A stretch of DNA of 64,000 bases from Kribbella sp. CA-293567 (GCF_027627575.1 NZ_CP114065.1:3100001-3164000), one strand, 5' to 3'. Numbered from the stretch's first letter, positions 9,488 through 17,860 are shown. Notes: generated by a model from the sequence alone, not told the origin. Translations and numbers: made by a program.

Positions 9488-10242
9488 GCGAACCTGATCT
9501 CGACGTCGGCCTGGCGGAACGCCTCCAGCGCCTCGTCGTCGGCCGCCTCGTCGGTGACGAGCACGTCGACGGCTTCCAGTGCGGCCACCGTCACCATCGC
9601 GGTGCGTTCGAGCTTGGCCGACTCGACGGCCAGCAGCACTCGGGCCGAGGACTCGATCAGCGCGCGTTTCATCGCGGCGTCGGCAAGGGTGTTGGTGGTG
9701 AGACCGTGCGCGGGCAGTGCGGCACAACTGCTGATCACCGCGGTGTCGAAGTGGATACCCCGGACGCCGGCCTCGGCCGCCGCGCCGTACGACGCCAGCT
9801 CGGGTGAGCTCACCTCGCCGCCCGGCATGATCAGCTTCGTCCGGGCCGCCTCGCCCAGAACGACGGCCGAGTGCAACGACAGCGGCATCACGGTGATCGC
9901 GCGGCCGGCCAGCTCACGGGCGACGGCCAAGCAGGTCGTGCCGTTGTCCAGCGCGACCGCCTCGCCGTCGCTGATCAGCTCGGCGACGGCTGCTCCGAGT
10001 CGTCGTTTGACCTCCCTGCCCTGCTTGTCCCGCAGGGCGAACGGGATCACCTCGCCCCGCAACGCGACCCCGACCGCGCCGCCGCGGACCCGGCGTACCA
10101 GGCCTTGGCCCTGCAGCAGATCGAGGTCGCGGCGGATCGTCATCTCCGAGGTTCCGGTGTCGCGCGCCAGTTCGGAGACGCCGACCCGGCCGGCTCGGGC
10201 CAGCTCCTCGACGACGAACCTCAGCCGTTCCTCACCGTTCAT
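9484..10242 (-). CDS. DeoR/GlpR-family transcriptional regulator
   Basis: Regulator of 252 residues. The N-terminal helix-turn-helix contains the family signature VSELARDTGTSEMTIRRDLDLL. It is followed by the DeoRC sensor domain with DNGTTCLAVARELAGR and the late VTDEAADDEAL segment. Members repress sugar-metabolism operons and respond to phosphorylated sugars. It overlaps the MFS gene it probably controls. No Shine-Dalgarno is visible before the ATG, and the palindromic half-sites described at 10244-10270 abut the start codon, which fits autoregulation. Confidence 0.9.
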   Translation of the reverse strand: MNGEERLRFVVEELARAGRVGVSELARDTGTSEMTIRRDLDLLQGQGLVRRVRGGAVGVALRGEVIPFALRDKQGREVKRRLGAAVAELISDGEAVALDNGTTCLAVARELAGRAITVMPLSLHSAVVLGEAARTKLIMPGGEVSSPELASYGAAAEAGVRGIHFDTAVISSCAALPAHGLTTNTLADAAMKRALIESSARVLLAVESAKLERTAMVTVAALEAVDVLVTDEAADDEALEAFRQADVEIRFA

Positions 10243-10243
10243 T

Positions 10244-10270
10244 TGTTCATTCGAACACGACTGGTGTTCG
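10244..10270. promoter_or_regulatory. candidate DeoR operator
   Basis: Three alternating half-sites: TGTTC (10244-10248) pairs with GAACA (10253-10257). The perfect 7-bp repeat CGAACAC (10252-10258) pairs with GTGTTCG (10264-10270) across 5 bases. The block starts 2 bases upstream of the deoR-like ATG, where a bound repressor would block initiation. Confidence 0.55.
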
Positions 10271-10278
10271 CCTGCAAG

Positions 10279-10878
10279 TCACCAGTGATGAGCCACATCG
10301 ATGACGAGCCGGGTGGTGCTGCCGGGGCCGGCGAGGACATAGGTCCGGAACGGCAGGCGAGCCCGAACGCCGACCGCCAGCGTCGTCCGGCCCTCGAAAC
10401 TCCCGCCCCACGCCACCTGGCGAAGCGTGTCGTAGCCGGCCACGGCCGCCAGTTCCTGCTTGTTCTTCATTCGGTACGTCGGCCGCCCGGCCGCGTCGTA
10501 CGCCGGCGCGTTGACGGCGACCTGCAGGACTGCGCCGCCCCGCGTGCGGATCGGCGCACCGGAACCGTCCTGAGTGGCGGCCTTGACGTAGCTGACGTGG
10601 TACCCGGTGGCGCGCTTGCCGGCCAGATCGATCACCAGGCGGTCGAAGCAGCCGTGCCGGCCGGTCCGGACCTTCCGCACGGTCGATCCGGTCCAGGTCT
10701 TGCTTGCCTCCGGCAATGAACCCCAGGTGGTGGCGCACCACCCGGCCCGTTCGGCGCCGAGGGGCGCTGCCTGCGCCTGCGCCGGTACGCCGACCGCGGC
10801 GCCGGTGGTGAGGGCGGCGATCGCCACAGTGGCGAGCACGCCGCGGACGGGGTGGCGAACGGTGCTGAGCTCGGTCAT
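10279..10878 (-). CDS. secreted AMIN-like domain protein, copy 2
   Basis: Protein of 199 residues, paralogous to the product of 7653-8267. A Sec signal peptide ends near AQAQAAP. The domain shows WCATTWGSLPEASK, GRHGCFDRLVIDLAGK, GVRARLPFRTYVLAGPGS and the terminal VIDVAHHW. The ATG at 10878 has GGAAGGGAAG shortly upstream. The two copies lie on the same strand either side of the DeoR/MFS pair, so the four genes could form one transcription unit or two. Function is unknown; a wall-associated role is a family-level guess. Confidence 0.75.
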   Translation of the reverse strand: MTELSTVRHPVRGVLATVAIAALTTGAAVGVPAQAQAAPLGAERAGWCATTWGSLPEASKTWTGSTVRKVRTGRHGCFDRLVIDLAGKRATGYHVSYVKAATQDGSGAPIRTRGGAVLQVAVNAPAYDAAGRPTYRMKNKQELAAVAGYDTLRQVAWGGSFEGRTTLAVGVRARLPFRTYVLAGPGSTTRLVIDVAHHW

Positions 10879-10975
10879 GACGTTCTTCCCTTCCGTCTGC
10901 CTGTGAAGAGGCTCTACTGATGAGACGCCGAAAAGGGGATGACGGTTGACGCGGAAGCCGCCAGGATGACCGGTG

Positions 10976-11773
10976 ATGACACCTGACGAGCTGCTAGAGG
11001 TCTTCCACCGCCGGATCCGGTTGCCGGACGCCGACACGATCCCGGGCTGGAAGCAGGAACTGGACGGGCTGGTGCACCGTTCGTACTTCGAAGGTGAGGG
11101 TGGCGGCGGGTTCGTCGAGACGCCGCGCGGGCTCGGCGACGACCCGGACGCGGTGATCGCCGCGCAGATCGCGTTCTTCCGCGAGCGCGGGCTGGAGTTC
11201 GAATGGAAGACCTACGCCTACGACGAGCCGGCGGACCTGGGCGAGCGGCTGTTGCAAGCCGGTTTCATTCGGGCGGAGTCCGAGACGCTGATCCTCGGTG
11301 AGGTGGACGCGATCCTGGCCCGGCCGGGCGCGCTGCCGTCGAAGGTGCGGATGCGTGACGTGGAGGAGCCGGCCGACTTCCACCGGATCGCGGTGCTGAT
11401 GGACTCGCTGTGGCACCACGGGCTGGAGCGGATCGAGGAGCGGCTGGCCGCGGAGTACAGAATGTTCCCCGACCGGCTGGAGGTCACGCTGATCGAGGAC
11501 GCGCTGCGGGGACCGGACGGGCCGGCCCTGACGGCGGCCTGGATCCGGTTCCACCCCGGGACCGGGTTCGCCAGTCTGTGGGGAGGCGGCACGCTGCCCG
11601 AGTGGCGCAGGCAGGGGCTGTACAGCGCGATCCTGGTGCATCGGGCGAAGAAGGCGAAGGCCCGTGGCTACGAATTCCTCCGGGTCGACGCCTCGGCGGA
11701 CTCCCGCCCGATCCTGCAGAAACTCGGGCTGCACGCGGTCACCACCACCACGCCGTACGAATGGAAGCCCTGA
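10976..11773 (+). CDS. GNAT-family N-acetyltransferase
   Basis: Protein of 265 residues. The C-terminal half is a GNAT fold: ALTAAWIRFHPGTGFASLWGG, then the acetyl-CoA pyrophosphate loop PEWRRQGLYSAIL (R-R-Q-G-x-Y/G type), then GYEFLRVDASADSRPILQKLG. The N-terminal half (GRLGDD-type region, FEWKTYAYD) looks like a second, degenerate GNAT-like lobe. The acceptor is unknown. ATG 10976 and GTG 10973 are both possible; AGGA at 10963 is better spaced for the ATG. It is transcribed divergently from the AMIN-like gene. Confidence 0.85.
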   Translation: MTPDELLEVFHRRIRLPDADTIPGWKQELDGLVHRSYFEGEGGGGFVETPRGLGDDPDAVIAAQIAFFRERGLEFEWKTYAYDEPADLGERLLQAGFIRAESETLILGEVDAILARPGALPSKVRMRDVEEPADFHRIAVLMDSLWHHGLERIEERLAAEYRMFPDRLEVTLIEDALRGPDGPALTAAWIRFHPGTGFASLWGGGTLPEWRRQGLYSAILVHRAKKAKARGYEFLRVDASADSRPILQKLGLHAVTTTTPYEWKP

Positions 11774-11785
11774 CACGCCCAGGCA

Positions 11786-11871
11786 GGGGCATGTCTTGCC
11801 GTCGCGTGCGTGCTGCGCGGCACTCGGCACGGCACCTCCTCGCTACTGCACGCGACGGCAAGACATGCCCC
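11786..11871. repeat. long perfect inverted repeat (24-bp arms)
   Basis: Arms 11786-11809 and 11848-11871 are exact reverse complements over 24 bp, with a 38-base GC-rich loop. The element fills most of the gap between the acetyltransferase stop and secA2. It is much longer than the other terminators here and lacks a T-tract. It could be a strong terminator, a structured leader of secA2, or a mobile palindromic repeat unit. No second copy was noticed in this window. Confidence 0.7.
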
Positions 11872-11919
11872 AGTGAGCGGAACGACCTGTAGAGGTTGTA
11901 CGTTTCGGAGATCATGGCC

Positions 11920-14376
11920 ATGAAACTCACCTCGCGCTTCCGCCGGCTCCTGCAGCGCCCCGGCTCGATCGACCTCGGCCCGTACGAGAAGCTGACCACT
12001 GCGGTCAGCGAGGCTGAGGACTCGCTGCAGGACCTCACGGACGAGGAACTCACCGAGGTCGTCACCGAGATGCGGACGACCGGCGGCCTCGAAGAGGGCG
12101 ACCAGATCGAGTTCCTCGCGCTCGCCCGGGAGGCCGGTCGGCGGGCGATCGGGGAGCGGGCCTTCGACGGCCAGATCGTCGGCGCGCTCGCGCTGCTGCA
12201 GGGCCGGATCGTCGAGATGGCGACCGGTGAGGGCAAGACGCTGGCGGGTGCCTTCGCCGCCGCCGGGTACGCGATCGGCGGCCGGCGCGTCCAGGTGATG
12301 GCGGTCAACGACTACCTGGCCCAGCGCGACTCGGAGTGGATGGGCCCGGTCTACGAGCTGCTCGGCGTCACGGTCAGCCACATCGGCCAGGCGTCGACGC
12401 CGGAGGAGCGCCGCGCGGCGTACCAGGCCGACGTCTGCTACGCCCCGGTCAGCGAGCTCGGCTTCGACGTACTGCGGGACCGGCTGGTCGACGACGTCGC
12501 CGACCGGGTCACCGTCAAGCCCGACGTGGCGCTGGTGGACGAGGCCGACTCGGTGCTGATCGACGAGGCCCGGGTGCCGCTGGTGCTGGCCGGCGCGACC
12601 CGGACCGAGGAGCTCGACGACGACGTGGTCGCGCTGGTCCGCACCCTGCGCGCCGGGATCGACTACGAGATCGACGGTGACGGCCGGACCGTCGCGCTGA
12701 CCGACAAGGGCACGGACAAGGTCGAGGAGCACCTCGACGGCATCAACCTGTACGACGAGGAGAACCTCGACCGGCTGACCCAGATCAACGTCGCGCTGCA
12801 CGCCGAGGTGCTGCTGCGCCGCGACGTCGACTACCTGGTCCGCGACGGCAAGGTCAGCCTGATCAACAACAACCGCGGCCGAATCGCGAAGCTGCAGCGC
12901 TGGCCCGACGGACTGCAGGCCGCGGTCGAGGCCAAGGAGGCCGTGCCGGTCAGCGACTCCGGTGAGGTGCTCGACAGCATCACCGTGCAGGCGCTGGTCA
13001 GCAGCTACCCGACCCTGTGCGGCATGACCGGTACGGCGGTCGTCGTCGGCGAGCAGCTGCAGGAGTTCTACAAGGTCGAGGTTGCGGTCGTCCCGCCGAA
13101 CAAGCCGAACATCCGCGTCGACGAGCCGGACCGGCTCTACCTGACCGTCGCGCAGAAGAACAAGGCACTGGTCGAGCACATCGCCGAGGTGCACGAGACC
13201 GGGCGGCCGATCCTGATCGGGACGCACAGCGTCGAGGAGTCCGAGCAGCTGAGCGACCTGCTCGAGGCCGCCGAGGTGCCGCACGTCGTACTGAACGCCA
13301 AGAACGACGCCGAGGAAGCTGCGATCATCGCCGAAGCGGGTGTGCCGGGCACGGTGACCGTCTCGACCCAGATGGCCGGCCGCGGTACCGACATCCGGCT
13401 GGGCGGGCGGGACGAGTCGCACGATAAGGACCGCGCGCTGGAGCTGGGCGGGCTCTATGTCATCGGCACCGGCCTGCACGCGTCCAGCCGACTGGACGAC
13501 CAGCTGCGTGGCCGCGCCGGACGCCAGGGCGACCCCGGCGGTTCGCTGTTCTTCGCGAGCCTCGCGGACGAGCTGGTCACCCGGTACTCCGTCACCTCGG
13601 GCCTGCGTCCCTCGCCTGACCAGAACGGCCGCCTGACCGACCGCAAGGCGATCGGAACGCTGGAGCACGCGCAGCGCGTCGCCGACGGCGCCAACGCCGA
13701 ACTGCACCGGACGACCTGGTCGTACCACCGCCTGACCGGACAGCAGCGAGCGATCCTGCTGGACACCCGCGAGAAGGTCCTGACCGAGGACCTGGCCGCG
13801 GAGCGGCTGGCGGAGCTGGCCAAGGAGCGGTACGACGAACTGGTCGAGGAGTTCGACGAGGAGACGGTCAAGGCAGCGGCCCGCAAGATCGCGCTGCACC
13901 ACCTGGACCGCAAGTGGACCGACCACCTCGCCTACCTGGCCGACCTGCGCGAAGGCATCCACCTGCGCTCGCTGGCCGGCGGGATCGTGCACATGAAGCC
14001 GATCGACGAGTTCAACAAGTCGGCGATCGCCTCCTTCGACACCCTGGTGGCCGACGCCTGGAAGGAAGCCGCCGAGACCTTCAAGGAAGCCGAGATCACC
14101 GCCGAGGGCCTGGACGAGGAAGCCTCCGGCGTACCGCGCCCGACGGCGACCTGGACCTACCTGGTCAACGACAACCCCTTCGGCACCGAGGCCGACCGGA
14201 TCCTCGGCCGCCTCCGCAACGCGATCAAGCCCGAGTCCGGCGCGCAGGCCGAGGAGATCCCCGCCGAGCTCTTCGACCAGGACGACCTGCCGGAGGAACT
14301 GCGCGACCTCGACGACGACGAGCTCCCCGAGGAGCTCCGCGAAGCCGATGACGACAAGAAGGACATCAAGGACTGA
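11920..14376 (+). CDS. secA2: accessory preprotein translocase ATPase SecA2
   Basis: DEAD-type translocase motor of 818 residues. Visible are Walker A MATGEGKTLAG, VNDYLAQRDSEW, Walker B VALVDEADSVLIDEARVPL, and helicase motifs STQMAGRGTDIRLGG and DQLRGRAGRQGDPGGS. It lacks the C-terminal Cys-rich zinc/SecB-binding tail of housekeeping SecA and is about 100 residues shorter, which together fit actinobacterial SecA2. SecA2 exports a small set of proteins, usually through the ordinary SecYEG. No secY2 or accessory Sec genes are near. GGAG at 11907-11910 favours the ATG at 11920 (9-base spacing) over 11914 (3 bases). Confidence 0.88.
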   Translation: MKLTSRFRRLLQRPGSIDLGPYEKLTTAVSEAEDSLQDLTDEELTEVVTEMRTTGGLEEGDQIEFLALAREAGRRAIGERAFDGQIVGALALLQGRIVEMATGEGKTLAGAFAAAGYAIGGRRVQVMAVNDYLAQRDSEWMGPVYELLGVTVSHIGQASTPEERRAAYQADVCYAPVSELGFDVLRDRLVDDVADRVTVKPDVALVDEADSVLIDEARVPLVLAGATRTEELDDDVVALVRTLRAGIDYEIDGDGRTVALTDKGTDKVEEHLDGINLYDEENLDRLTQINVALHAEVLLRRDVDYLVRDGKVSLINNNRGRIAKLQRWPDGLQAAVEAKEAVPVSDSGEVLDSITVQALVSSYPTLCGMTGTAVVVGEQLQEFYKVEVAVVPPNKPNIRVDEPDRLYLTVAQKNKALVEHIAEVHETGRPILIGTHSVEESEQLSDLLEAAEVPHVVLNAKNDAEEAAIIAEAGVPGTVTVSTQMAGRGTDIRLGGRDESHDKDRALELGGLYVIGTGLHASSRLDDQLRGRAGRQGDPGGSLFFASLADELVTRYSVTSGLRPSPDQNGRLTDRKAIGTLEHAQRVADGANAELHRTTWSYHRLTGQQRAILLDTREKVLTEDLAAERLAELAKERYDELVEEFDEETVKAAARKIALHHLDRKWTDHLAYLADLREGIHLRSLAGGIVHMKPIDEFNKSAIASFDTLVADAWKEAAETFKEAEITAEGLDEEASGVPRPTATWTYLVNDNPFGTEADRILGRLRNAIKPESGAQAEEIPAELFDQDDLPEELRDLDDDELPEELREADDDKKDIKD

Positions 14377-14385
14377 TCCATAGGT

Positions 14386-14430
14386 AAGAGGCCGTTAGAC
14401 CAGGTACCACACCTGGCCTAACGGCCTCTT
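14386..14430 (+). terminator. terminator of secA2
   Basis: Perfect 13-bp outer stem (14386-14398 with 14418-14430) with an inner CCAGGT/ACCTGG stem (14400-14405 with 14411-14416). It starts 10 bases after the stop and is followed by GCTTTGT. It is the strongest terminator in the window. Confidence 0.9.
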
Positions 14431-14433
14431 GCT

Positions 14434-14464
14434 TTGTCCACAACTTCGGCTTGCTTGTGGACAA
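14434..14464. other. pair of inverted DnaA-box-like sequences
   Basis: TTGTCCACA (14434-14442) and its reverse complement TGTGGACAA (14456-14464), 13 bases apart. This nonamer is the form preferred by Streptomyces-type DnaA. Two boxes directly after a terminator could be a DnaA titration or regulatory site; there is no AT-rich unwinding region or replication gene, so this is not an origin. Confidence 0.3.
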
Positions 14465-14492
14465 CTTGACCGAATCTGATCGGTCGCGGATC

Positions 14493-14547
14493 CCCTTATC
14501 TATAAGGGCTTTCGGCTTCAGAAACTGTCGGTGGCGGTGTCTAGAGT
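14493..14547 (+). promoter_or_regulatory. promoter region of the DUF222/HNH gene
   Basis: A perfect palindrome CCCTTATCTATAAGGG spans 14493-14508. A -10-like TAGAGT (14542-14547) lies 7 bases before the ATG at 14555. With no Shine-Dalgarno, this spacing suggests a leaderless transcript and supports that ATG over the GTG at 14531. Confidence 0.4.
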
Positions 14548-14554
14548 CTTCGGC

Positions 14555-16600
14555 ATGGACATCTCGCAGCTACCGGCACCGTGCCACCTGAGCGACAGCG
14601 ACCTGCTGACCACTCTCGACACAGCCAACGCTGCCCTGTCCACCCTGCTCACCTGGTACTGGCGAGCCGGCGCCGAAATCGAATCCCGCGGCCTCGCCAA
14701 AGACCTCGGCGCGAAAGACACCACCGAGCTGTTGTCGCTACGCCACCGCCACGACCCCGGACCACTACGCCGCAACCTCAAGCTGGCTGCCAAGCTGCCG
14801 CGGTACGAAGCCGTCACCGCCGCCCTGACCGCCCCTGCCAGCCCTGACACCGACGACGCTGCTGGCTCTTCTGCTGTCTTGAGCGCCGCCCACGCCCAAA
14901 CCATCATCACCACCCTCGAAAAAGCCCCACCAACAGTCCCTGCCGACCTCCTGCGAGTCGCCGAAGAACAGCTGATCAACGCCGCCCACCACCTCACCCC
15001 GATCGAGCTGCGCGACTTCGGCCACCAAGTCCTCGCCCGCCTCGACACCGACGGCCCCGAACCCACCAACGACCCCTACCGGGAAGAGAGCCTCAATCTG
15101 CGCCCGGTCGACGGCGGCATCAAGTTCAACGGCTACCTCGCCGCCGAAAACGCCGAACTCTTGAAAACCCAGATCCACCGCCTCGCCAAGCCCCACAAGA
15201 CGATCGACGGCGAACGCGACCCCCGCTCGCGCGACAAGCGCCAGGCCGACGCCCTCACCACCATCCTCGAAATCGCCGCCGGCGCCACCGCCACACCCGG
15301 CATCCCCGGCGTTCCGCACTTGACGGTGACTATCGACTTCGCAGACCTGCAGAACGCTGCCGCCGGAGCCCCCAGAGCTACCGGAGCGACCGGTGAACTG
15401 GTCTTCGGCCACAACCTCTCCGCCTCCGCCGTCCGCCGCCTCGCCTGCGAAGCCGCCGTGTTGCCGATCGTCCTCGGCTCGAAATCCCAGCCCCTCGATG
15501 TAGGCACCGAGCAGCGTTTCGTCACTGGCGCCATCCGGCGTGCGTTGAACAAGCGCGACAAGGGCTGCGTGATCTGCCACGCCCCACCGTCGAACTGCCA
15601 TGCCCATCACCTGATCCATTGGGCCAACGGAGGTTCCACCTCGATCACCAACTTGGTGCTGGTCTGCGGCGCCCACCACACCGCAGTCCACGACGGCCAC
15701 TGGACCATCACCATCACCGACGACGTCGTCCACGTCACCCGCCCGTCCTGGACCGACCCCGGCCCCACCACCCCACTCACCTGGAACAACTCCACCGCAG
15801 GCACCCCACCCACCTGCACCGACTCCAGCCCAGATAACCCGCTCACCTGTACCGGCTCTGCACGAGACTGCGCGCCCACATGTGCCGGTTCCGCCCCAGA
15901 CAGAGCACCAACGCGTCCTGGTTCCGCCTCCGGCAGTGCGCCGACGTGCGCAGCTTCCGCCCCAGACGGCGCACCCACGTGTACCGGCTCTACCCCATGC
16001 AGTGAGCCGACGTGCGCCGGTTCCACCTCAAACAGTGCGTCCACGTCTACCGGCTTCACCGCAGACACCCCACCCACCTGCACCGACTCCACCCCAGATA
16101 ACCCGCTCGCCTGCACCTGCTCTGCGGCAGACTGCGCGCCCACCTCGACAGGCTCCACCCCAGACAGCGCACCAACGCGTCCCGGTTCCGCCCCAGGCAG
16201 TGCGCCCACATGTGCCGGTTCCGCCCCAGACGATGCGCCCACCGGCACCGGCACCGGCCCCGCCCCAGACGGCATACCCACGTGTACCGGCTCCACCCCA
16301 CGCAGTGCGCCCACGTGTACCGGCTCCACACCACGCAGTGCGCCCACGTGTGCTGGCTCCATCCCCGACGGTGCGCCCACCGGCACCGGCTCCACCCCAG
16401 ACACCCCGATGACCAGCCCCGCTTGCACACCCGCCACCGGCCCGGCTGCCTCAACTCCGTTGACACCCCCGGCAGTCGCTCCCGCCGTCACCGCGCCGCT
16501 GACAGCCTCGCCCGCCGCAGGTCTGTCCTGGCTCACCCCGGAGGCTGTAGCCCGCCTCAACCCCTGGGGCGAATCCGGCACCCCATCCACCGGCCCGTGA
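14555..16600 (+). CDS. DUF222 / HNH-endonuclease domain protein with 11-residue repeat tail
   Basis: Protein of 681 residues of the actinobacterial DUF222-HNH family (relatives of the mycobacterial 13E12 repeat proteins). The helical DUF222 region covers about residues 10-300. The HNH motif follows, with zinc and catalytic residues in CVICHAPPSNCHAHHLIHW, NLVLVCGAHHTAVH. From about residue 419 the sequence turns into eighteen degenerate units of the form PTCTGSTPDSA, then a Pro/Thr-rich end. These multicopy genes are often near mobile DNA; the biological role is unsettled. The repeat tail is Cys-rich (about one per unit), unusual for a cytoplasmic nuclease. Confidence 0.85.
   Translation: MDISQLPAPCHLSDSDLLTTLDTANAALSTLLTWYWRAGAEIESRGLAKDLGAKDTTELLSLRHRHDPGPLRRNLKLAAKLPRYEAVTAALTAPASPDTDDAAGSSAVLSAAHAQTIITTLEKAPPTVPADLLRVAEEQLINAAHHLTPIELRDFGHQVLARLDTDGPEPTNDPYREESLNLRPVDGGIKFNGYLAAENAELLKTQIHRLAKPHKTIDGERDPRSRDKRQADALTTILEIAAGATATPGIPGVPHLTVTIDFADLQNAAAGAPRATGATGELVFGHNLSASAVRRLACEAAVLPIVLGSKSQPLDVGTEQRFVTGAIRRALNKRDKGCVICHAPPSNCHAHHLIHWANGGSTSITNLVLVCGAHHTAVHDGHWTITITDDVVHVTRPSWTDPGPTTPLTWNNSTAGTPPTCTDSSPDNPLTCTGSARDCAPTCAGSAPDRAPTRPGSASGSAPTCAASAPDGAPTCTGSTPCSEPTCAGSTSNSASTSTGFTADTPPTCTDSTPDNPLACTCSAADCAPTSTGSTPDSAPTRPGSAPGSAPTCAGSAPDDAPTGTGTGPAPDGIPTCTGSTPRSAPTCTGSTPRSAPTCAGSIPDGAPTGTGSTPDTPMTSPACTPATGPAASTPLTPPAVAPAVTAPLTASPAAGLSWLTPEAVARLNPWGESGTPSTGP
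15809..16408 (+). repeat. in-frame 33-bp tandem repeat (18 units)
   Basis: Eighteen degenerate units of 33 bp (one is 39 bp) encoding PTC(T/A)GS(T/A)PDxA. There is a higher-order structure: units 9-13 repeat the residue pattern of units 1-5 (PTCTDSxPDNP, then LxCTxSAxDCA, then PTxxGSxPDxA, PTRPGSAxGSA, PTCAxSAPD). This points to a block duplication of about 264 bp on top of the unit expansion. Confidence 0.85.
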
Positions 16601-16710
16601 CCCCCACCGCACCACGGCCCCGGCCGCCCCAGCGCCCACCTCCTGGCGGACGCTGATCGCCCACGCCCAACCACGTCAAGGTCCGGACCAACCCCGTCCA
16701 ATCGCACCCA

Positions 16711-17412
16711 GCGTGACGTCGTACCGCGACTCAACCTGACCTACTGCCCGGACCCGCCGCCACGTCTTATCGCGAGACCTGACCGGAGGTCGTGCTGCGG
16801 GACCTGACCGGAGGTCGTGCTGCGAAACCCGGTTGCAGGTTGTATTGCGACTGCTGACGTGACGGCGCGCTTCGAGACCCGACCTCGACCCCTGACTTCG
16901 CCCCGTTCGACCTCGGACTCGGGAACCCGACGCGTGTCTCGTACTACTGGACAAGATCTGACCTCGCACTGCGCGGGACCTGTGTTGAAGTCGCACTGCG
17001 CCCGCGGTACCGGCCTCGGCCTGCCACGACAGCTCCGCCCGACCCGTGTTGACGTCGCGCAGCGACTCCAGGGCGACGTCGTACTACCGGGCCCGCCTCG
17101 ACGTAGTACCGAGGGGAGCCCGACGTGATGTGCTGCTGCGGGCAACTGCACCGCGACCTGCCGCGACGCCCGACCTCGTGCTGCGCGAGCCGGCGCGATG
17201 TCGTACTGCAGGAGCTGACCTGGCCTGGTGCTGCGCTGCCGGTTTGGCGTCGTACCGCGGAGACCGGCGTACTGGGGATCCGGTGGCACGGTCAACCCCG
17301 TACTGCAGAACCTCAACTGATGCCGCACCGTGCGGACCCGCCGCAAACGACCTACTGCGGGACCGGTCCGATGTACCGCGAGACCCAGCGTGAGGTCGTA
17401 CTGCGCGTGCAG
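16711..17412. repeat. degenerate non-coding repeat array (unit about 25 bp)
   Basis: Some twenty imperfect copies of a unit with the core GTCGTACTGCG or GTCGTGCTGCG followed by a GACC(TGACC)-like spacer. Clear copies include 16715-16732, 16785-16802 and 16811-16828, and one near 17393. Spacing varies from about 24 to over 50 bp, so units have drifted or been lost. The copies are not separated by unique spacers, so this is not a CRISPR array. Confidence 0.65.
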
Positions 17413-17831
17413 GCGGGATTTCTTCTGCGGAGTTCAAGCATCTTTTGCCAGGATCGATCCGACCGCGTACCCCGCCTTGGTGCTGCCTTCGTGAATCAAT
17501 TGATGCTGCGGGCCAGGGTTACGTTCGGCGCCGCAGTCGGCGCCATGTTCGGGGTGGGGCTGGGGCGTCCCTCAAGCGCGATCCTTCAAGTTGCCGACTC
17601 GAGGCTCAGTCACATAGCAGGCTGCCAGCGAAGCTCGCTCGGTACCCTCCAACCGCCCCAGACCTGACCGGGCCAAACCACCTACCTCAGCTCACTCATA
17701 TTCGGTCACCCCACCTGAGCCACCCAGCGGAGCTCACCTGAGCAGCTCAATCACTTGGCCTCGCTCACAGCTCATGCACTTGAGCCCACCCAGCTGAACC
17801 ATCCCCGCTCACTCACCCAGCCTCCCGAAAG

Positions 17832-17860
17832 TGGGCAGTGTCGGTGGGGGCGGTTAGGGT
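17832..17860 (+). promoter_or_regulatory. candidate leaderless promoter of rarA
   Basis: TGGGCA (17832-17837), 17 bases, TAGGGT (17855-17860), 6 bases, then the GTG start. No ribosome-binding sequence precedes the GTG, so transcription probably begins at the start codon. Confidence 0.45.

Noticed and set aside
14434-14508. Replication origin or plasmid-like origin
   Set aside because: Only two DnaA-type boxes, no AT-rich unwinding element, no dnaA, dnaN, rep or par genes nearby.
16741-17346. 201-codon minus-strand frame in the non-coding tract
   Set aside because: Composition is Arg/Ser-rich, it has no ribosome site or known domain, and its apparent motifs come from the degenerate DNA repeat. 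Remnant coding repeats cannot be fully excluded.
16711-17412. CRISPR array
   Set aside because: Units are degenerate and adjacent, spacing is irregular, there are no unique spacers and no cas genes.
17125-17667. 180-codon plus-strand frame before rarA
   Set aside because: Cys/Arg-rich with no family features, crossing from the repeat array into C/T-rich sequence; no promoter or ribosome site.
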